A DNA stretch of 64,000 nucleotides, taken from contig CM034100.1 in the NCBI GenBank assembly GCA_019914945.1, forward strand, positions 509,209-573,208, read 5' to 3'. Position 1 is the first letter of the stretch, and each line of letters opens with the position of its first letter. The stretch comes from Typha latifolia (lineage: Eukaryota > Streptophyta > Magnoliopsida > Poales > Typhaceae). Below the pieces are notes generated by a model that searched no databases, was not told the origin of the DNA, and saw nothing but the letters and a program-made list of their open reading frames with translations. Of the stretch, positions 12,120-24,545 are shown piece by piece. A program made the translations under genes and the position numbers.

Positions 12120-13690
12120 AGCTAATACAATAGAGGTTCAGTTTGATGAGACCTATCCTGTTGTAGGATTACCTCTAATTCTTTTGGCAGAGCCGATCCA
12201 TCTCTCCAAACAATTCTATTTGTCACTCTCCTACCTTTTCTCCCGGCAATCTGTTTCTTTCCCTAAAATTTTTACTATGGATTTTGCATCTTACTCTACC
12301 ACAATTTTATTACCTTTGCCTCGGCTTCTTGTAGCCCAAGTACTACAGCTATTGCCTCACTAAATTCTGAGGACACCTTGGCAATGGGTTCCTTTGCTTG
12401 TGCTTGTGGCAACCACCTCGATCATACTCCATGGCCAACTGCACCGCTAGGCATGCTGTCACCACAGCAGATTGCTTATCTCCTCGAAAAACCCGGCCAT
12501 TTCGTCCCTTCCAAATTTCCCATATGCTCGAGGCAATGACTGCTTTGATGAAAACACGCTCACAATCCTTATCCCAGATCGAGCTTATCCAATTCTTGTC
12601 AATCCTTGCATACAAAGTTCCTCCCAGTCTTAGGCTGACGTCCACCTGGTCCCAAACATCCTTGGCGAATCGACAGCCAAAAAATAAATGGCCAATGGTT
12701 TCCTAGAAAAAACCCGCAGAACCCACAATTATCGTCAGACACACATTTGATGGTGTGTAAGTAGGCCTGCGTAGGTAAGTGATCTCAAAAGGCCTTCCAA
12801 ATGAAGAGATGGATCCTGGGTGCCAAAGATAAGGCCCATAATTTGGCGCAATCCGGCCAAGCGTCAGTTGCAGGCTTTATCAAATATTTGTCGATGGACA
12901 TAGTCTTAGCTTCACCATCTTCCTTGGGAGACCTAGACCCATTCACCATCTTCCTTCGGAGCCTGGATTTTAAAGGCCAAGCCCTCCCCGAAACACATGA
13001 GCAACTTCTCCACGTGCCAGCGATGCTCAATTAGCAACTCCTCCACTTTGGACCGCTCATCCAGGAGTCTAGTATGCACGTAGCTAGGAAGACGGATTAA
13101 CGAAATCTCCAATATCCATGGCTCCATTAGCACCAGCGTGCCTTTTCCATTGCCAATACTTTAACAAAAACCATCACGTAGATCCTTGACAGCTTGGACA
13201 AGGCCTCACCAAATCCATGACTCTCTTCTCCTTTCCTTCCTTCCATATAGAAAGCTCTCTATATTTGTGCAGCGGAATACTAACCCAAGGCGATTGTCTA
13301 AGTCGAAGCATACTGGGGACATGCATCCCCAACAACGCTTTCCTATCCGTGCACAAGCATTTCAGCCCTAAGCCACCTTCCGTCTTTGCCCTCGTGATGG
13401 TGTCCTAGCTCACAAGGTGTAAACCCCAACGACCAACTACTTTCTCCCAAATGAAGGCTCGCAATATCTTCATGATGGCATCCAGAACGGAGTTTGACAG
13501 TCATGTCGAGCCCATCCAGTAGTATCGGATAATAGTGAGCACCTCTTGGACCACAGCGATTGTAACAGCCAGTGAAAGAGTGCTTCTCTTCTAAGTGGAA
13601 AGGAAGGGAGAAGAACTTGTTTGGAATCTAGCCTCCCCTTTCTCTCAATATCTTTAGAGGTGATATGGATTTGCAATTAATGCGGCATCA
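12120..13690 (-). mobile_element. Decayed LINE (non-LTR retrotransposon) 3' portion
   Basis: Read on the minus strand, broken frames show the C-terminal half of a plant LINE ORF2. Near 13390 is EGGLGLKCL, the block after the reverse transcriptase core. Near 12800-13060 is a zinc-finger reverse-transcriptase-type domain (LWALSLAPRIHLFIWKAF). Near 12540-12350 is SSIWEIWKGRNGRVFRG, and near 12345-12250 the RNase H-like piece AVVLGLQEAEAKV. Stops and frameshifts interrupt it throughout, so it is inactive. The 5' half, including endonuclease and the catalytic reverse transcriptase motifs, is absent from this window. No clear poly(A) tail or target-site duplication is visible. Confidence 0.85.
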
Positions 13691-14288
13691 CGCCTTTCAT
13701 ACCTTCCCCATAGTATCCACTCCCATGTCATGAAGTTTTACTGCTTAACTACTTCTCAACTACCAGTTGGTTAGGCCACCAAAACAACCAGCAAGACACA
13801 ATTCTTTGGATTTGGGTCAATTGCTAACATGAAATTATTAATATATTTGATTACTTGTCTTTAAAGACGGCGTCAGAAAAGTATAATATTTGATCCCTCA
13901 AAGATACCCTACTTGACACGGCATTTGGGAGTTGGGACGCGTTCCAATCCCATGTCTTTTATCTTTTGACCGAGACCAAGATCGTCCTTTCATTCAAGCA
14001 TACAAGTGGAAACTAGAAAACAACAAGAGATCACAGAGATGTCCACTTCACCGTCACAAAGATAAAGACAAACAAAGGAATACAACAAAGCAATTCAGAG
14101 AAGAGCAAGTAAGCAAATATAAAAATATAAGTCAAAAAAAGCAAATATAAAAAGAGTAGCAAAGAATACAGACCCATCCCTCATGATCAATTATATGAGC
14201 AGGAGTCACATGGTAGCCGCCAATGCAAAGCTCTCTAAAATGTACTGTTATTTTCACACCATCCTTGATGATTCAATTCTCACAGACA

Positions 14289-14382
<94 letters not shown>

Positions 14383-14720
14383 CACTTTACTTACTATGTG
14401 AAAGCACTGATGAGAGTCTACAATGGGTTCAAGATGCAGCTTATAGTAGAGCTTTCACTGTGGGTGTTTCCAAGGAAAGCGCATCTACAGTATCTCTCAA
14501 CAAAGGTGGACTTTTTTTCTTTCTTTTTTTTTTTTTTTTTTTGCACCTTTACTAACAGGAACCACAATATTGCTAATAGGAATCCCACTTGCCAATCCGA
14601 CAGGACTGGAAAGAAGACCACTTATTTGATTTCATGTAGCTCTTAGAATGCCCAGAATCTACACGAGCTGGAACCGATCTGCTTCCCCAAAATTGATAGT
14701 CATTTTAACTGCCTCATAAG
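13691..14720. other. Intergenic region with microsatellite
   Basis: No gene seen. It contains a compound TA-GA microsatellite (14294-14379) and a T tract near 14520-14542, and ends at the 3' side of the XB3-like gene. Confidence 0.6.
14294..14379. repeat. Compound (TA)n(GA)n microsatellite
   Basis: Roughly 13 TA units pass directly into about 29 GA units. Intergenic. Confidence 0.97.
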
Positions 14721-17208
14721 CTAAGGCTTGTCCGCCATGTCACTACTGTCAGCTATCCGGCCTGAGCCACGGCTCATCTTTCCAAAGGAGCCCATAGCTG
14801 AAGAAAGGCCTTTGAAGCTGCTGCTCTCCTCGCTTAAGTTACGAGACCTCCTTGACCTCCTCAGCCTTGGAGAAATGAGTTTGTCTCCCTCATCGTTGGC
14901 CTTGGTCTTGGCCACCACCAATTGAGATATGTTGCTCCGGCAGAAGGGGCAGGCAGGCGACGGTAAACACAAAGTTGTGGGATTAGGCTTGTTGTGGCAG
15001 CATAAGGCCAATGTGCAGGGAGCGCACATTTGGTGCCCGCAGTCTTGGACCTCAATTGTGCAAACTTGGTCGAAACAAATGCTGCAGAGCTCGGTATCAG
15101 TTGCCTGCAAGATGCAAATTTCCTCATGAAGCCAATCACAAATATAACACAAGCTAGATGCTCAATTGTCTAGTGTATGATCATATCAGTTGCTGGCTGC
15201 ACAGCTTCATGATTATTCAGCAAGAAATCAATCAATGACCTAACGCAAAATAAGTGACAACACATTAAGTCTTCCTATCAAGATGTTAATACAGCTGAAC
15301 GCGATACACCAAATGGTGAACAATAACAAAGGGTTGTGGAAGTACAAAGTGACATGTCTCCTGTCTATAAGCTCCCATCAACTAATAATTGAGCAGTAGG
15401 TATGGCTTCCATAATACATGTTGGAGGAATCATGCAACTAATCTTAGAGAACAGGGATGACTGCAGAAGGGCATCCAGTGTTACCTTTAGTTAAGTTGAG
15501 ATAGATAGCTAAAACTACAAATCAGACACAATTCATGTAACAATCAAGTGTCTATGTACATTACTATCCCACCACCAAGAAGGGCACGGAAATTGTCTCT
15601 TTGTATATTACTATCACATTGAAGGAAGATACGAGAATAACTAGTCTTCGGAAGAACTCCATTCAACACTAAAGATAAAAGAAGAGAATCATGAACTACC
15701 TCAGAGCTAGCATCATCAGGCACATCATCTGAATAGGAAGGGGATGGCAAGGAAAATCTTGTTCCCTTTAAAATCTTCTTCTCCCTTTCCCTGTTAGCCT
15801 CCATTAGAGCTGCCTCTAGCAGAGCCTTTGCATCTGGATTGAGTTCACTAATGAATTTCAATGGTGAAGGCCAAACCAAAGGCTCTGCTGATGATGGGTT
15901 TAATAGAGCTGCACATGCTCCATGGTTACGCTTCAGTGCAACAGCATATGGAATTCTCCTGCATATGCCAGCCAAATGATATAAGTATTGTAAGAGACTT
16001 CAAAGCAAATTATAACCTCTAATTGTCTAAAAGGTAATACAGTCCTATCAAGTTTAAGTTTTGAAAATATCCAATCAACATGTACTGGGAATAGCAAGTT
16101 AAGATCATAAACAGATTTGTGTAACAGCTCACATATTACATTCAAGGATGTTGTCCAAACACACGGCTCATGTAATGATAAATCTCAAATAATTAGTTCC
16201 AAATAATGGTGTCCAAAGTATCCTCACCCAGAAGAGTCCCTCTGAAGCCGATCAGCTCCCCAAGCAAGCAATTCGCGAATACAATCCAAAGACCCTCTGC
16301 GAGCAGCCAAATGCAGAGGTGTGCTACCTGGAAAACTGTAATTGCAATCTCTTTAAGCAGATGGGTACAATCACAATATGCAAGCATAAAGGAAATGGCA
16401 AGCAGCAAGGGAAAAGGCTAAGTAACTGATTTACCCATAAGCACCAGTGGAGGCAGAAACAATAGCCCCACTGTCTAAGAGAATATGGACACAATCAGGT
16501 CGCCCTTGTCTTGCCGCAAGATGCAAAGGAGTTGCTCCATTGTCATCCCTCACATTTACAAACCGCGTGAATCCCCTGTAGTTCAATGGAAAGTAAGAAC
16601 CTTAAGAGTTTTAAGATCTTCAACTACTACACCTATCAATCTACTAGTTATTGAAGGGTCCATAAAACCCACCAAGAATCAGCAACTGAGGTAGATTGCG
16701 CTGCAGAGAGAATAGACTTCAAGCAATCCAAATGACCATAGTACGCCGCATGATGCAAACAAGTCCTCCCGTGCAACGAATCAAACATCAAGATCTAAGT
16801 CGATCCAAGTATATCAAGATCAATCTCTCAACCACAAATCAATACACTAGGCAACAATTATATCAAACTTAACATATGCGAACAATGAAAAAAGTGGGAA
16901 CTTGGCTCACATTCGCGCCAGCTTCGAGTAGCTTTTGAACGCACTCGATCTTCCCATGCATAGCCGCCAGCATCAGTGGAGTCTGCGCGACCAAAATCCC
17001 AAGACGATCAGATATTTGCATAAAGAAGAAACTAGCCAGCGATAATAAAGATCAAACTTTCTCATCTTTCTCACCTGCTTATGGCGATTCACCACATCAG
17101 GATGGACAGGTCCATCCAAAATCGCCGAAACGACCTGCAACCAAAAATACCTCGTCAATCCACAACCCATAGACTTCGTCTAAAACACCAAACCAAATTT
17201 CGAAGGAA

Positions 17209-17239
<31 letters not shown>

Positions 17240-17453
17240 GACGACGCAGTGCACGATTCGAGCAACCAACCTCGATTTGTCCATTCGCGGCACCGATATG
17301 GAGCGCGGAGAGTCGATCGTATACGGTAGTCCGGTAAAGCATATCTGGGTCAGTGCTCAGTATAGCCTCCACCATTTCCAAGTCCCCCACTTGGACCGCT
17401 CGAAAGAAGTCATGCTCGTCCCCGGATCGGCTACAGCTCAGCCCATGACCCAT
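14721..17453 (-). CDS. XB3/XBAT31-type ankyrin-repeat RING E3 ubiquitin ligase
   Basis: Eight minus-strand exons (17453-17271, 17134-17075, 16982-16911, 16794-16673, 16575-16435, 16335-16228, 15958-15700, 15104-14721) give 442 residues, the normal family length. The protein begins MGHGLSCSRSGDEHDFF, which offers Gly2 for myristoylation and Cys7 for palmitoylation, so plasma membrane attachment is likely. Residues about 45-270 are ankyrin repeats (TPLMLAAMHGKIECV, TCLHHAAYYGHLDCL, TPLHLAARQGRPDCV). A conserved linker (WPSPLKFISELNPDAK) precedes the RING at 322-370, with CSIC, CGHQMCAPC and CPFC cysteines intact. Rice XB3 partners the XA21 immune kinase; that role here is inferred. The 16335 acceptor was preferred over a nearby AG because it restores the conserved FPGSTPL block. 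Confidence 0.95.
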
Positions 17454-19894
17454 CTCCGCCTCCTTCGGCGCCGCCTAGCCACCGCCGCCCCCCGAACAGA
17501 GCACTTTAGCCCCCGGGGCCTTATACCGCGCCGCCCGGTGTGGACGAGAGTCGAGCGCTTAACGAGGAGGTTGAAAATTAAAGAGACGAAGTGGAGGATG
17601 GGATTAAGAAACAAAATCTTTCGAGTCTTAAAGTCCTCTTTTGGGTATACGGTCACCTCAACAGTGAGGTTACCGTAGTATCTATGGGCAAAGCCTCATG
17701 GGGCCATAATTATGGAGTCTGGGATGGACCACCATCAAGGACAAAGAGGGAACAAGGCTATGCTCTTATATGACCCACAATTTAGAATTCTTACATAGGT
17801 TTTACAAAAGAGTAGAAATTCCATGAGTAATTAAACTTTACTTTTTGATGCAGAAGGAAGACATACATAGTGCCATTGCCCACAAGAAGAAATGGACGCT
17901 GTTGTCAGATACTATTCACTCTTCACTATTCACTATCCAATTGAGTCTTTTAAAGCATATGAAAGGGATTTGATTGTGAACGTAGTTACGGATTGTCCCC
18001 AGAGCTATATAACTTTACTCTCTCTGTGTGTATTTATTTCCATTCCAAAGAAATTTTTTTGGTAACTTGTTCTCACCTCCGGTGACGCTAAGGCTGCTCA
18101 TGTGGATTGGTGCTTACGAGAGTTACAAGGACCGCATCGGGCAGGCTGGGCAGGTGGCAGCGGGCAGCCTTCGGATATTTTAGGTGGGTATTTGATTTCT
18201 TTAGTTAATAGGATCTCCTGTAAGGCGAGTAGTTTTGGGCAGTCCGTTGTCGGAATCCGAGTTCTTTCTCTAATATTTCCACGCGGTTTAAATTACACTA
18301 ATTTGACCTGGGAATAGTAACGTGGAATCCTAATTGGGACTTATTAAAATAATCTCTCGGTAATTAAATTTCCAAACCGTAAAAAGTTGACCCCCTTATG
18401 GGTTGTTTCCGGCATCACTCTTCTCAATAAATTGGAGCATTTTTGTGATTCATAAACAAAATTTAATATGACCATATCTCGAGTATTTAAGAATCACTAA
18501 AACGACCGTATAGTTAATAATTTAACTCAAGTTGTAATTCTATAGCTTGAAAACTTCTTAAACTTTGTTGAGGAAAAAATAACTACCCAGTGGCTCATTA
18601 ATTATTAATTTATAAACCTAATTATAAGGTGGGCCCAATAGGTAAAAAATAATTAAACAAAATTAATTTGTTTTGTTTCATTAATAGTGGCCACTTTCAA
18701 GTCTCACCCTAATGATGGATTGCTATAACATTCTACCAACAAGAGAGGGATCCTTCACCTCACAACCAAATCAAATCTAAACCTCCAAAAAGTCGGTTCT
18801 CCTCCCAATTCTTCCCCTCATGCAAAGTATAGACTATTAAACTCTGGACACCCTTCAAGAAAAGCCTTTGTATCATGGTCTATTACTACTACTTGAAGAT
18901 AAAGTTGTGACCTGTATAATAATAACACCTGGTTATCAGATAATTACTATTATATTAATCTACAAGGAGGAAGAAAATATCCTACCTAACATCACCAAGA
19001 TGTTAGTCACATCACATTTATAACACCTCAGACAGTTGATTAGATTACACAAGTTTGGAACTTATTCTAACTTAAGCTGTGTGCTTGAAATTGTCAAAAT
19101 AGGTGATGAGTTTGCTCATATGGGCCATTAAGAAGAAGGAAGAGAATAAGTAGAACAGAACAAGCAAGGAATGAGATCATGATTTCACTAAGCGGGTGCT
19201 TATTCTATGTCAAATTATATTCCCCAGGCAATGCATATTGGGTGAATAAATATCTCAACCTCCTTAGCTGGCATCTTGCAATATTCAAGTGAATAGAGAG
19301 GAGATTATACTCGGTTTGTATAAATATATATATAAGGGAAATAAGATTTTGATGGGAATTTAAATTTTATTTTTGATTCTTTATATATAGGCTAAATTCT
19401 TTTTTAATACAAAATGCATGTATGTATGGTTACATTTTTAGCAAACAAATAAAACTATTTAGTCTAATCTATAAGTCTTTTCGCTGTCGAGTTATTACTC
19501 CTATCTAATTGTCGTCGAACTATTATTTTTAAATCGTGTTGCTGCTATTCCAAACTAACACACTGTTGAGTCATTAAAATAGAACTAAATTTTTTTAATA
19601 ATAAATTTATTTGGAGTTGAATTTAAACTTACAATTAGGTATGGTGTCAACTTTCTTCGTAAAGTTGGTTAGTGATAGGAAACTAAACCTCAACGGCCCA
19701 GCCCGCAAGTTGATAATCCACAACTAGTTACTAAATAGAAGATTTTATCCAAAACCAGATGCGACGAATTGTACAACCGGGTAGGTGGCAGTCTCTGATT
19801 GGATTTAGACAGTCCTCTAGTTAAAAGCGGTCGCATATAAAACTCTACGCACCTATTTGTTTTGATACCTACGCTGGTGTGTGAAATAAGAGAA
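17454..19894. other. Intergenic region
   Basis: The first 200 bp are the GC-rich leader and promoter of the XB3-like gene. The rest is AT-rich with no convincing coding signal on either strand. An open stretch near 18102-18317 has no recognisable family and I treat it as chance. Confidence 0.5.
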
Positions 19895-20162
19895 ATGAAT
19901 AGTAACGGCGTTAAAAAGTTCGGCGGCGGCCGGCGACCGACGGGAACGCCGTCGCTCGCGTGGTCGTCCGTCGTCGTAGTCGTATCCCTCCTCGCTGGCG
20001 CTTCCGTCGTCCATAACATCTATAAGCCTGATCTGGTCGGCCTACTTTCTCTCTTGCCCATCACTTGTTCGTCGAAATGCCTCTTAATGCTTTCCTATTC
20101 TCTTTCAGACGCTGCCGCCGGTGGAGAGCAAAGAAGAGAAGGCAAAGGAAAACCCAAATTAG
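19895..20162 (+). CDS. Small single-pass membrane protein, conserved in plants
   Basis: Two exons, 19895-20035 and 20109-20162, separated by a 73-bp intron, encode 64 residues. A basic, glycine-rich N-terminus (GGGRRPTGTPSLAW) leads into one hydrophobic segment (SSVVVVVSLLAGASVVHNIY), then KPDL and, after the splice, TLPPVESKEEKAKE. I recall small plant proteins of this pattern. The size and layout resemble plant-specific accessory subunits of mitochondrial complex I, but that is a guess. Without splicing the frame runs into unrelated residues, which argues for the short intron. An in-frame ATA codon at 19865 upstream is not a normal start, so the ATG at 19895 is chosen. Confidence 0.75.
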
Positions 20163-20903
20163 CTGTAGGAGTTGGATCTTGAGACTGTGGAGTTCTTATG
20201 CTAACTCTTTAATCTTTGTTCTCTAGTTAGATGAATTAGAGTTCATTTTGAGAACCAATTGGTTGAGAACTCTTTTTTTATTGGATTGTTTGTATAAGAG
20301 AATAAAAGTAAGTGATTGTCTTTCTCTCCTTGAATTGCCGCACCACTTTTCTACTTGTTCTACTTGTTGAGAATCTTAGAAATGGAACAATTCATTTTGA
20401 ACTTTTTTTTATGAGCATTAGAATTTGCCTGCTCCAGTTCCAGATTATGCCGAGAGTTTCTTTTTTCAACTTTCTTGTTGGTTTAGCATTTATTCCTGCA
20501 TAGGACCATGATAGCAAACATTCTAAGGGCCCATTTCACGATTTGGTTTGTTGTATAAGAGATGCTGTATGTTTGGATGCATCATTTAGCTTAAGAATCA
20601 TTGTTTGATTTGTTGTATTTGGAGATGCTGTAAATAAATAATATATCTAGGTATCAGAAGGGTAGGCACGCATTGGATTTTGATCCATACAAAGGTGAAC
20701 AGCAGATGTTCTTGTCCTTATGAAGAAAATCAATCCTTCATTGATGGCCTTCACATAGATTGAGAAATTGAAGCAAAATCTGAGATAGAATTCCAAATAA
20801 ATCTGTATACATGTGGAGCAAGCATTGATCCAGAAAACAATTCAAACTGAATACAAGCAACAAAAAAAAAAAAAGAATCATCAAGGTGGACAAAATAGAA
20901 CTT
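20163..20903. other. Tail-to-tail intergenic region
   Basis: Shared 3' flanks of the small membrane protein gene and the ANTH gene. An A tract lies near 20862. No coding signal. Confidence 0.6.
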
Positions 20904-22980
20904 TCAGTAAGGTTGATAATAGTACCCAGCAGTTCCATTATAAGCCATTGGCATTCCAAGAGGCATAGCTGGGTTAGGAACAAAGTTGGATCCATTGGTG
21001 AGCTTAGCCAAGCTAGCTTGCCCCTGCATTCCATCTCTCTGGTACTGCATCCACATCTGCTGCTCCTGCACCAGCAGCTGCTGCTTCTTCTCCACCTCCG
21101 CCATCTGCACATAGGAAGGAGGAGGAACCGTAAGCGACGCCGCAAACGGATCGCCTCCAATGGTCTGCACTGAGCCATCGGGCGCAGGCAGGGCGAGCAC
21201 CGGAGTGGCGCTACGCCCGGGGCCCGGCAAAGCTACACTACTGGAACTTCCTCCGTTCACTTGGGAGCTCACGTGCTGCTTGACCATCCCTTGATCATAC
21301 ATCCCATTCAAGAGTAATGGATCGAAGCCGCCGCCCAATTCCGCCTTCTGCTTCGCGAGGTTGCTGACGGTTTCGACGAGGGCCAGCTCCCAATCTGCTT
21401 TCCCAGGCTCTGCCGCCGGTGTTTGCCACGCAGAGGTCGCTTCCGGCTCTCCATCGGATGGGAAGGCTTCCCAATTGCCATTGGTGTTGTTGGCCGCTGC
21501 TGGTGGACCTGAGAACAGAGCCAATGCGAGCTTGTTCCCCTGTTCGTCTGCGGTTGTTGCTACTTCCCTGAGATCCACCAAATCACCCTGCTGCTGCTGC
21601 TGCTGAGGTGGCTGTGGAGGTTTCGCCTTCTTGATTTCGACCTTCACTTTCTCCAGCTTCGGCTCCGGCTCCGGCTTTGACTTCTCCTCCTCTCTGTAAT
21701 CGTCAGGTGCTGGGAGTGCCTTAATGCTATTCATGTCCTCCACTGGTTCTTCCATCCGAACCGGCTCCGGCACCGGCTCTCTCACAGGGCTCTTCCGCCT
21801 CTTTGCTCGGTCTCTCATGAACTCCTCCAACGTCTCCAAAAGCTTTTCAGTAATCCGCTGCACTTCCGGGTATTCCGACGACCGCGCCACGCCTGTCTCC
21901 TTACACCAACCATAAAATGATCTTAGCTCATCGATCTGCTTCGCTGCGCTAGAGTAAGCCTCGAACGCCTTGACGCACTCCGAATACTCCATGTCGAAGA
22001 ATCGATCCAAGAGCACGGCCAATGCCTCGCAGATATCGGCGTAAAGCTTGAAGCTTTCTTTTATGATCGGATACAGCGCGACCAGAACCATCCTGCTGTG
22101 CTTGGCCGCGCCGGTGGGGCGACAAGCGAGGAATCTATCAAGCACCTGCTGAAGCTGGTGCATCCAACCTGTTGGAATCCAATTATATACAAATCTGTTA
22201 ATAAAAAATAAAACCTTTCATCCATTTAATTCAATATGACTAAAATAAATTCCATCCCCTGAATCATAATTCGATAACACATTGCAACTTGCACCGTCAC
22301 ATTATGCAATTGGTGCGCATCCAGGGATAAATTGATACTGAATCATAATTCGGGTAGAAAATGCAATCTAGCATTCAAGGTTCGCGAAACCAACCTAACA
22401 CTCTCTCTGGCTTCATGTCTCTCAACGGAGTCGGCGTCTTCGTCTGCGGCGGCCTGCTCTCTTCGCGATAGTCTCCGTACTCGGTCCGAGATGGCGATGA
22501 TTTGCCCTGTTTGCGCTCGTAGAGCGAGCATTCCAAGCGCTGGTCGAGGTAGAGGGCGTAGGTCCGGACGAAGGCGGAGTGGTCCCACGAATTGGAATGA
22601 GCGTCGTCCCGGAAATCGGACATGTTGAGGAGGCGGGTGCCGCGGCGGGTGGCATAGAGGATCTCGTGTTGGAAGGCCGGGTCGCCGTCGGAGAGGAGCC
22701 GGTCGACGAGCATGAGGGCCTTGAGGGCCACGATGTAATCCTTGGTCTTGCCGAGGCGGCGGGAGACGGTGGCGATACAGGAGCTGACGTGGCCGCGGGA
22801 GTAGGAGGTCAACTGGAGGATCTCGCGAAGGTACTTCTCATCGGCCGGCTGGTCATCGTGGCTCGTCGCCTTCACGATCGCCACGTCGAGCTCCGGGGAG
22901 ATATTGTTCGATGCTACCTTCGCGATGCTGATGCTCGTCTGGTCCTTTACCGCTCCCAAAGTTTTGCGGATCGATCCCAT
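20904..22980 (-). CDS. ANTH-domain putative clathrin assembly protein (At2g25430/At4g32285 type)
   Basis: Exons 22980-22395 and 22168-20904 give 616 residues. The N-terminal ANTH domain binds phosphoinositides and recruits clathrin coats in endocytosis; it begins MGSIRKTLGAVKDQTSISIA and continues through RFLACRPTGAAKHSRMVLVA and FFDMEYSECVKAFEAYSSAA. The C-terminal half is disordered and proline/glutamine-rich, with a polyQ run and short endocytic motifs such as DPF (GGDPFAAS) and FDPLL. The ATG at 22980 is preferred to one nine codons upstream, because the upstream ATG lies inside a 76-bp leader intron (22998-23073) with good splice sites. The 5' part of this gene, with its leader intron, is duplicated at 28.6-29.0 kb. 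Confidence 0.93.
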
Positions 22981-24400
22981 CTTGTTCTTGATAAAATCTA
23001 AATCCAAAGTTTACGAGAAGAATTCGAAGAAACGGATTATAATGGAGTATAAGAGAAAGATCGACTTAGTTACCTGATCACCGATGTGCGAAGATATAGT
23101 GATGGATCTGAACTCCGTCGACTATACTTACTTCCGATCCATGAGGAGGAGAAGAATTGAATCGGATTTGTTGCCGTCAATCGAGGGGAGAGAGAAAGAA
23201 AATTTGGAAGGAGAATTGAAGGGAAAAAACAGGAAGAGGGAAGAAACGAAGATGATGGCTTGGTCGCTGTCGATCGAACGGTCGATCGAGCTTTTCCACC
23301 TACTCATTTTGAAATCGCCTCCGTAGACCGCCTCTCATGGGTTCGGTTCAAACTTTACGTGGACGGATTACCATATAAGTTGCTAGATATTTTCTTAAGT
23401 TAACATTAATATAATTTATCGTTAACAACGTGGAAGCGTCTAACTAGCATGAGCGAAGACTTTGACCTCAACATGCAAAAAGGTTAAAAAATAAAAAATA
23501 AAAAATAAAAAAGAAGAAAGATGGAACGAGTAAATGGTTGACGTTACCATGCGTTGATTTATTTGTAACTGAGCATCTCTAGAAGGATTCTTCTGTTGAC
23601 AAATACGATTTGCTCATTTTGATCCTTATTTTAATATAGGACCCCTCTTGGTGGCATGAAGCCGGATTCCACGCACAAGTCCTAAATCATCCACCATTGG
23701 AGCACAACTAAGAATATTATTTGACAACCATTTCAATTCTTTGACTTTAGAATGATGCTGGCTTCGACTGGCCCACCAGAGGAGTAAAAAAATTCCCATA
23801 AAGTTCTTCAACATATTAGCGTGGCAAAGCCCACACATTTCGTGGGCCCATGGGTGTTTGAGAAGGCCATTTAATCTTCTCAAATTGGGCCTCGTCATTC
23901 GACAACAGCCTACATCACTAGTCCATACGTAGATCCATAGAAATCCTTTGTGCTTTACTTCTTCGTGTCGGTCCGGAAAGAATAATACCTTAGAGTCCGT
24001 TGATCCCAAATCCATAAACAAGGGAAATCCTATACTAAAAGTGGCACGCGAATATGTAAGTAAAGATGAGCTTTTAAATTGCATAAGCTCAGAAAAAATC
24101 CTTAAGTTCTCGTATTTTGTAAGACAAATTTTAGAACTTTTTTATCCTTTATCACAATTTATTTAGCATAGTGTCTAGTGTGCTCCCGTGTCTTGTTCCC
24201 ATTTGAATCAGAGAGTAATCGGTTCAGATCTGCTCAAGATTTAATCCGACGGCCCAGACCAAACCGAATCGAATTCCCTTCACCAATCACAGGCTCACAG
24301 CTTTCGGCCAGCCAAAGACGACCGATCGGGGGAAAAGAACAAACCCCACCCCACCCCATCGTCACCTGGTGGAAATGAATCCAACGGCCATAACACATCC

Positions 24401-24413
24401 GAAGTTTCTAGAA
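24401..24413 (+). promoter_or_regulatory. Perfect heat-shock element of HSP70 copy 1
   Basis: GAAGTTTCTAGAA supplies three alternating nGAAn units with exact 2-bp spacing, the binding pattern of trimeric heat-shock factor. It lies 18 bp upstream of the TATA box and about 145 bp before the ATG. Confidence 0.88.
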
Positions 24414-24430
24414 ATCTTCTCTACTAAAGC

Positions 24431-24438
24431 TATATAAA
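24431..24438 (+). promoter_or_regulatory. TATA box of HSP70 copy 1
   Basis: TATATAAA, about 108 bp upstream of the ATG and just downstream of the heat-shock element. Confidence 0.8.
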
Positions 24439-24545
24439 TTGCTCCGTCCCCCTACCCATTCTCCTCCTCTTATTATTAGGTTACTTCGCTTCTTTGATAT
24501 TTTTCGTCTTCCTCTCCCCTTCTTCGATCCCTTCGTAGTTTTGTG

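Larger units (their letters stand above)
22981..24545. promoter_or_regulatory. Divergent promoter region of ANTH gene and HSP70
   Basis: It contains the ANTH leader with its intron (22998-23073) and about 1.2 kb of AT-rich DNA upstream of HSP70. The minus-strand open frame at 23626-24084 is probably chance: the duplicated copy of this DNA near 29230-29420 is not conserved as protein. Confidence 0.6.

Noticed and set aside
18102..18317. Open frame with glycine-rich reading in the XB3-small protein intergenic region
   Set aside because: No splice context, no family resemblance, short length, and surrounded by non-coding AT-rich sequence.
22978..23007. Upstream ATG adding nine residues to the ANTH protein
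   Set aside because: The ATG falls inside a leader intron with good donor and acceptor. The conserved family start is MGSIRK at 22980.
23626..24084. 152-codon minus-strand open frame upstream of HSP70 copy 1
   Set aside because: The duplicated copy near 29230-29420 does not preserve the frame, no family is recognisable, and it begins and ends without splice or promoter signals.
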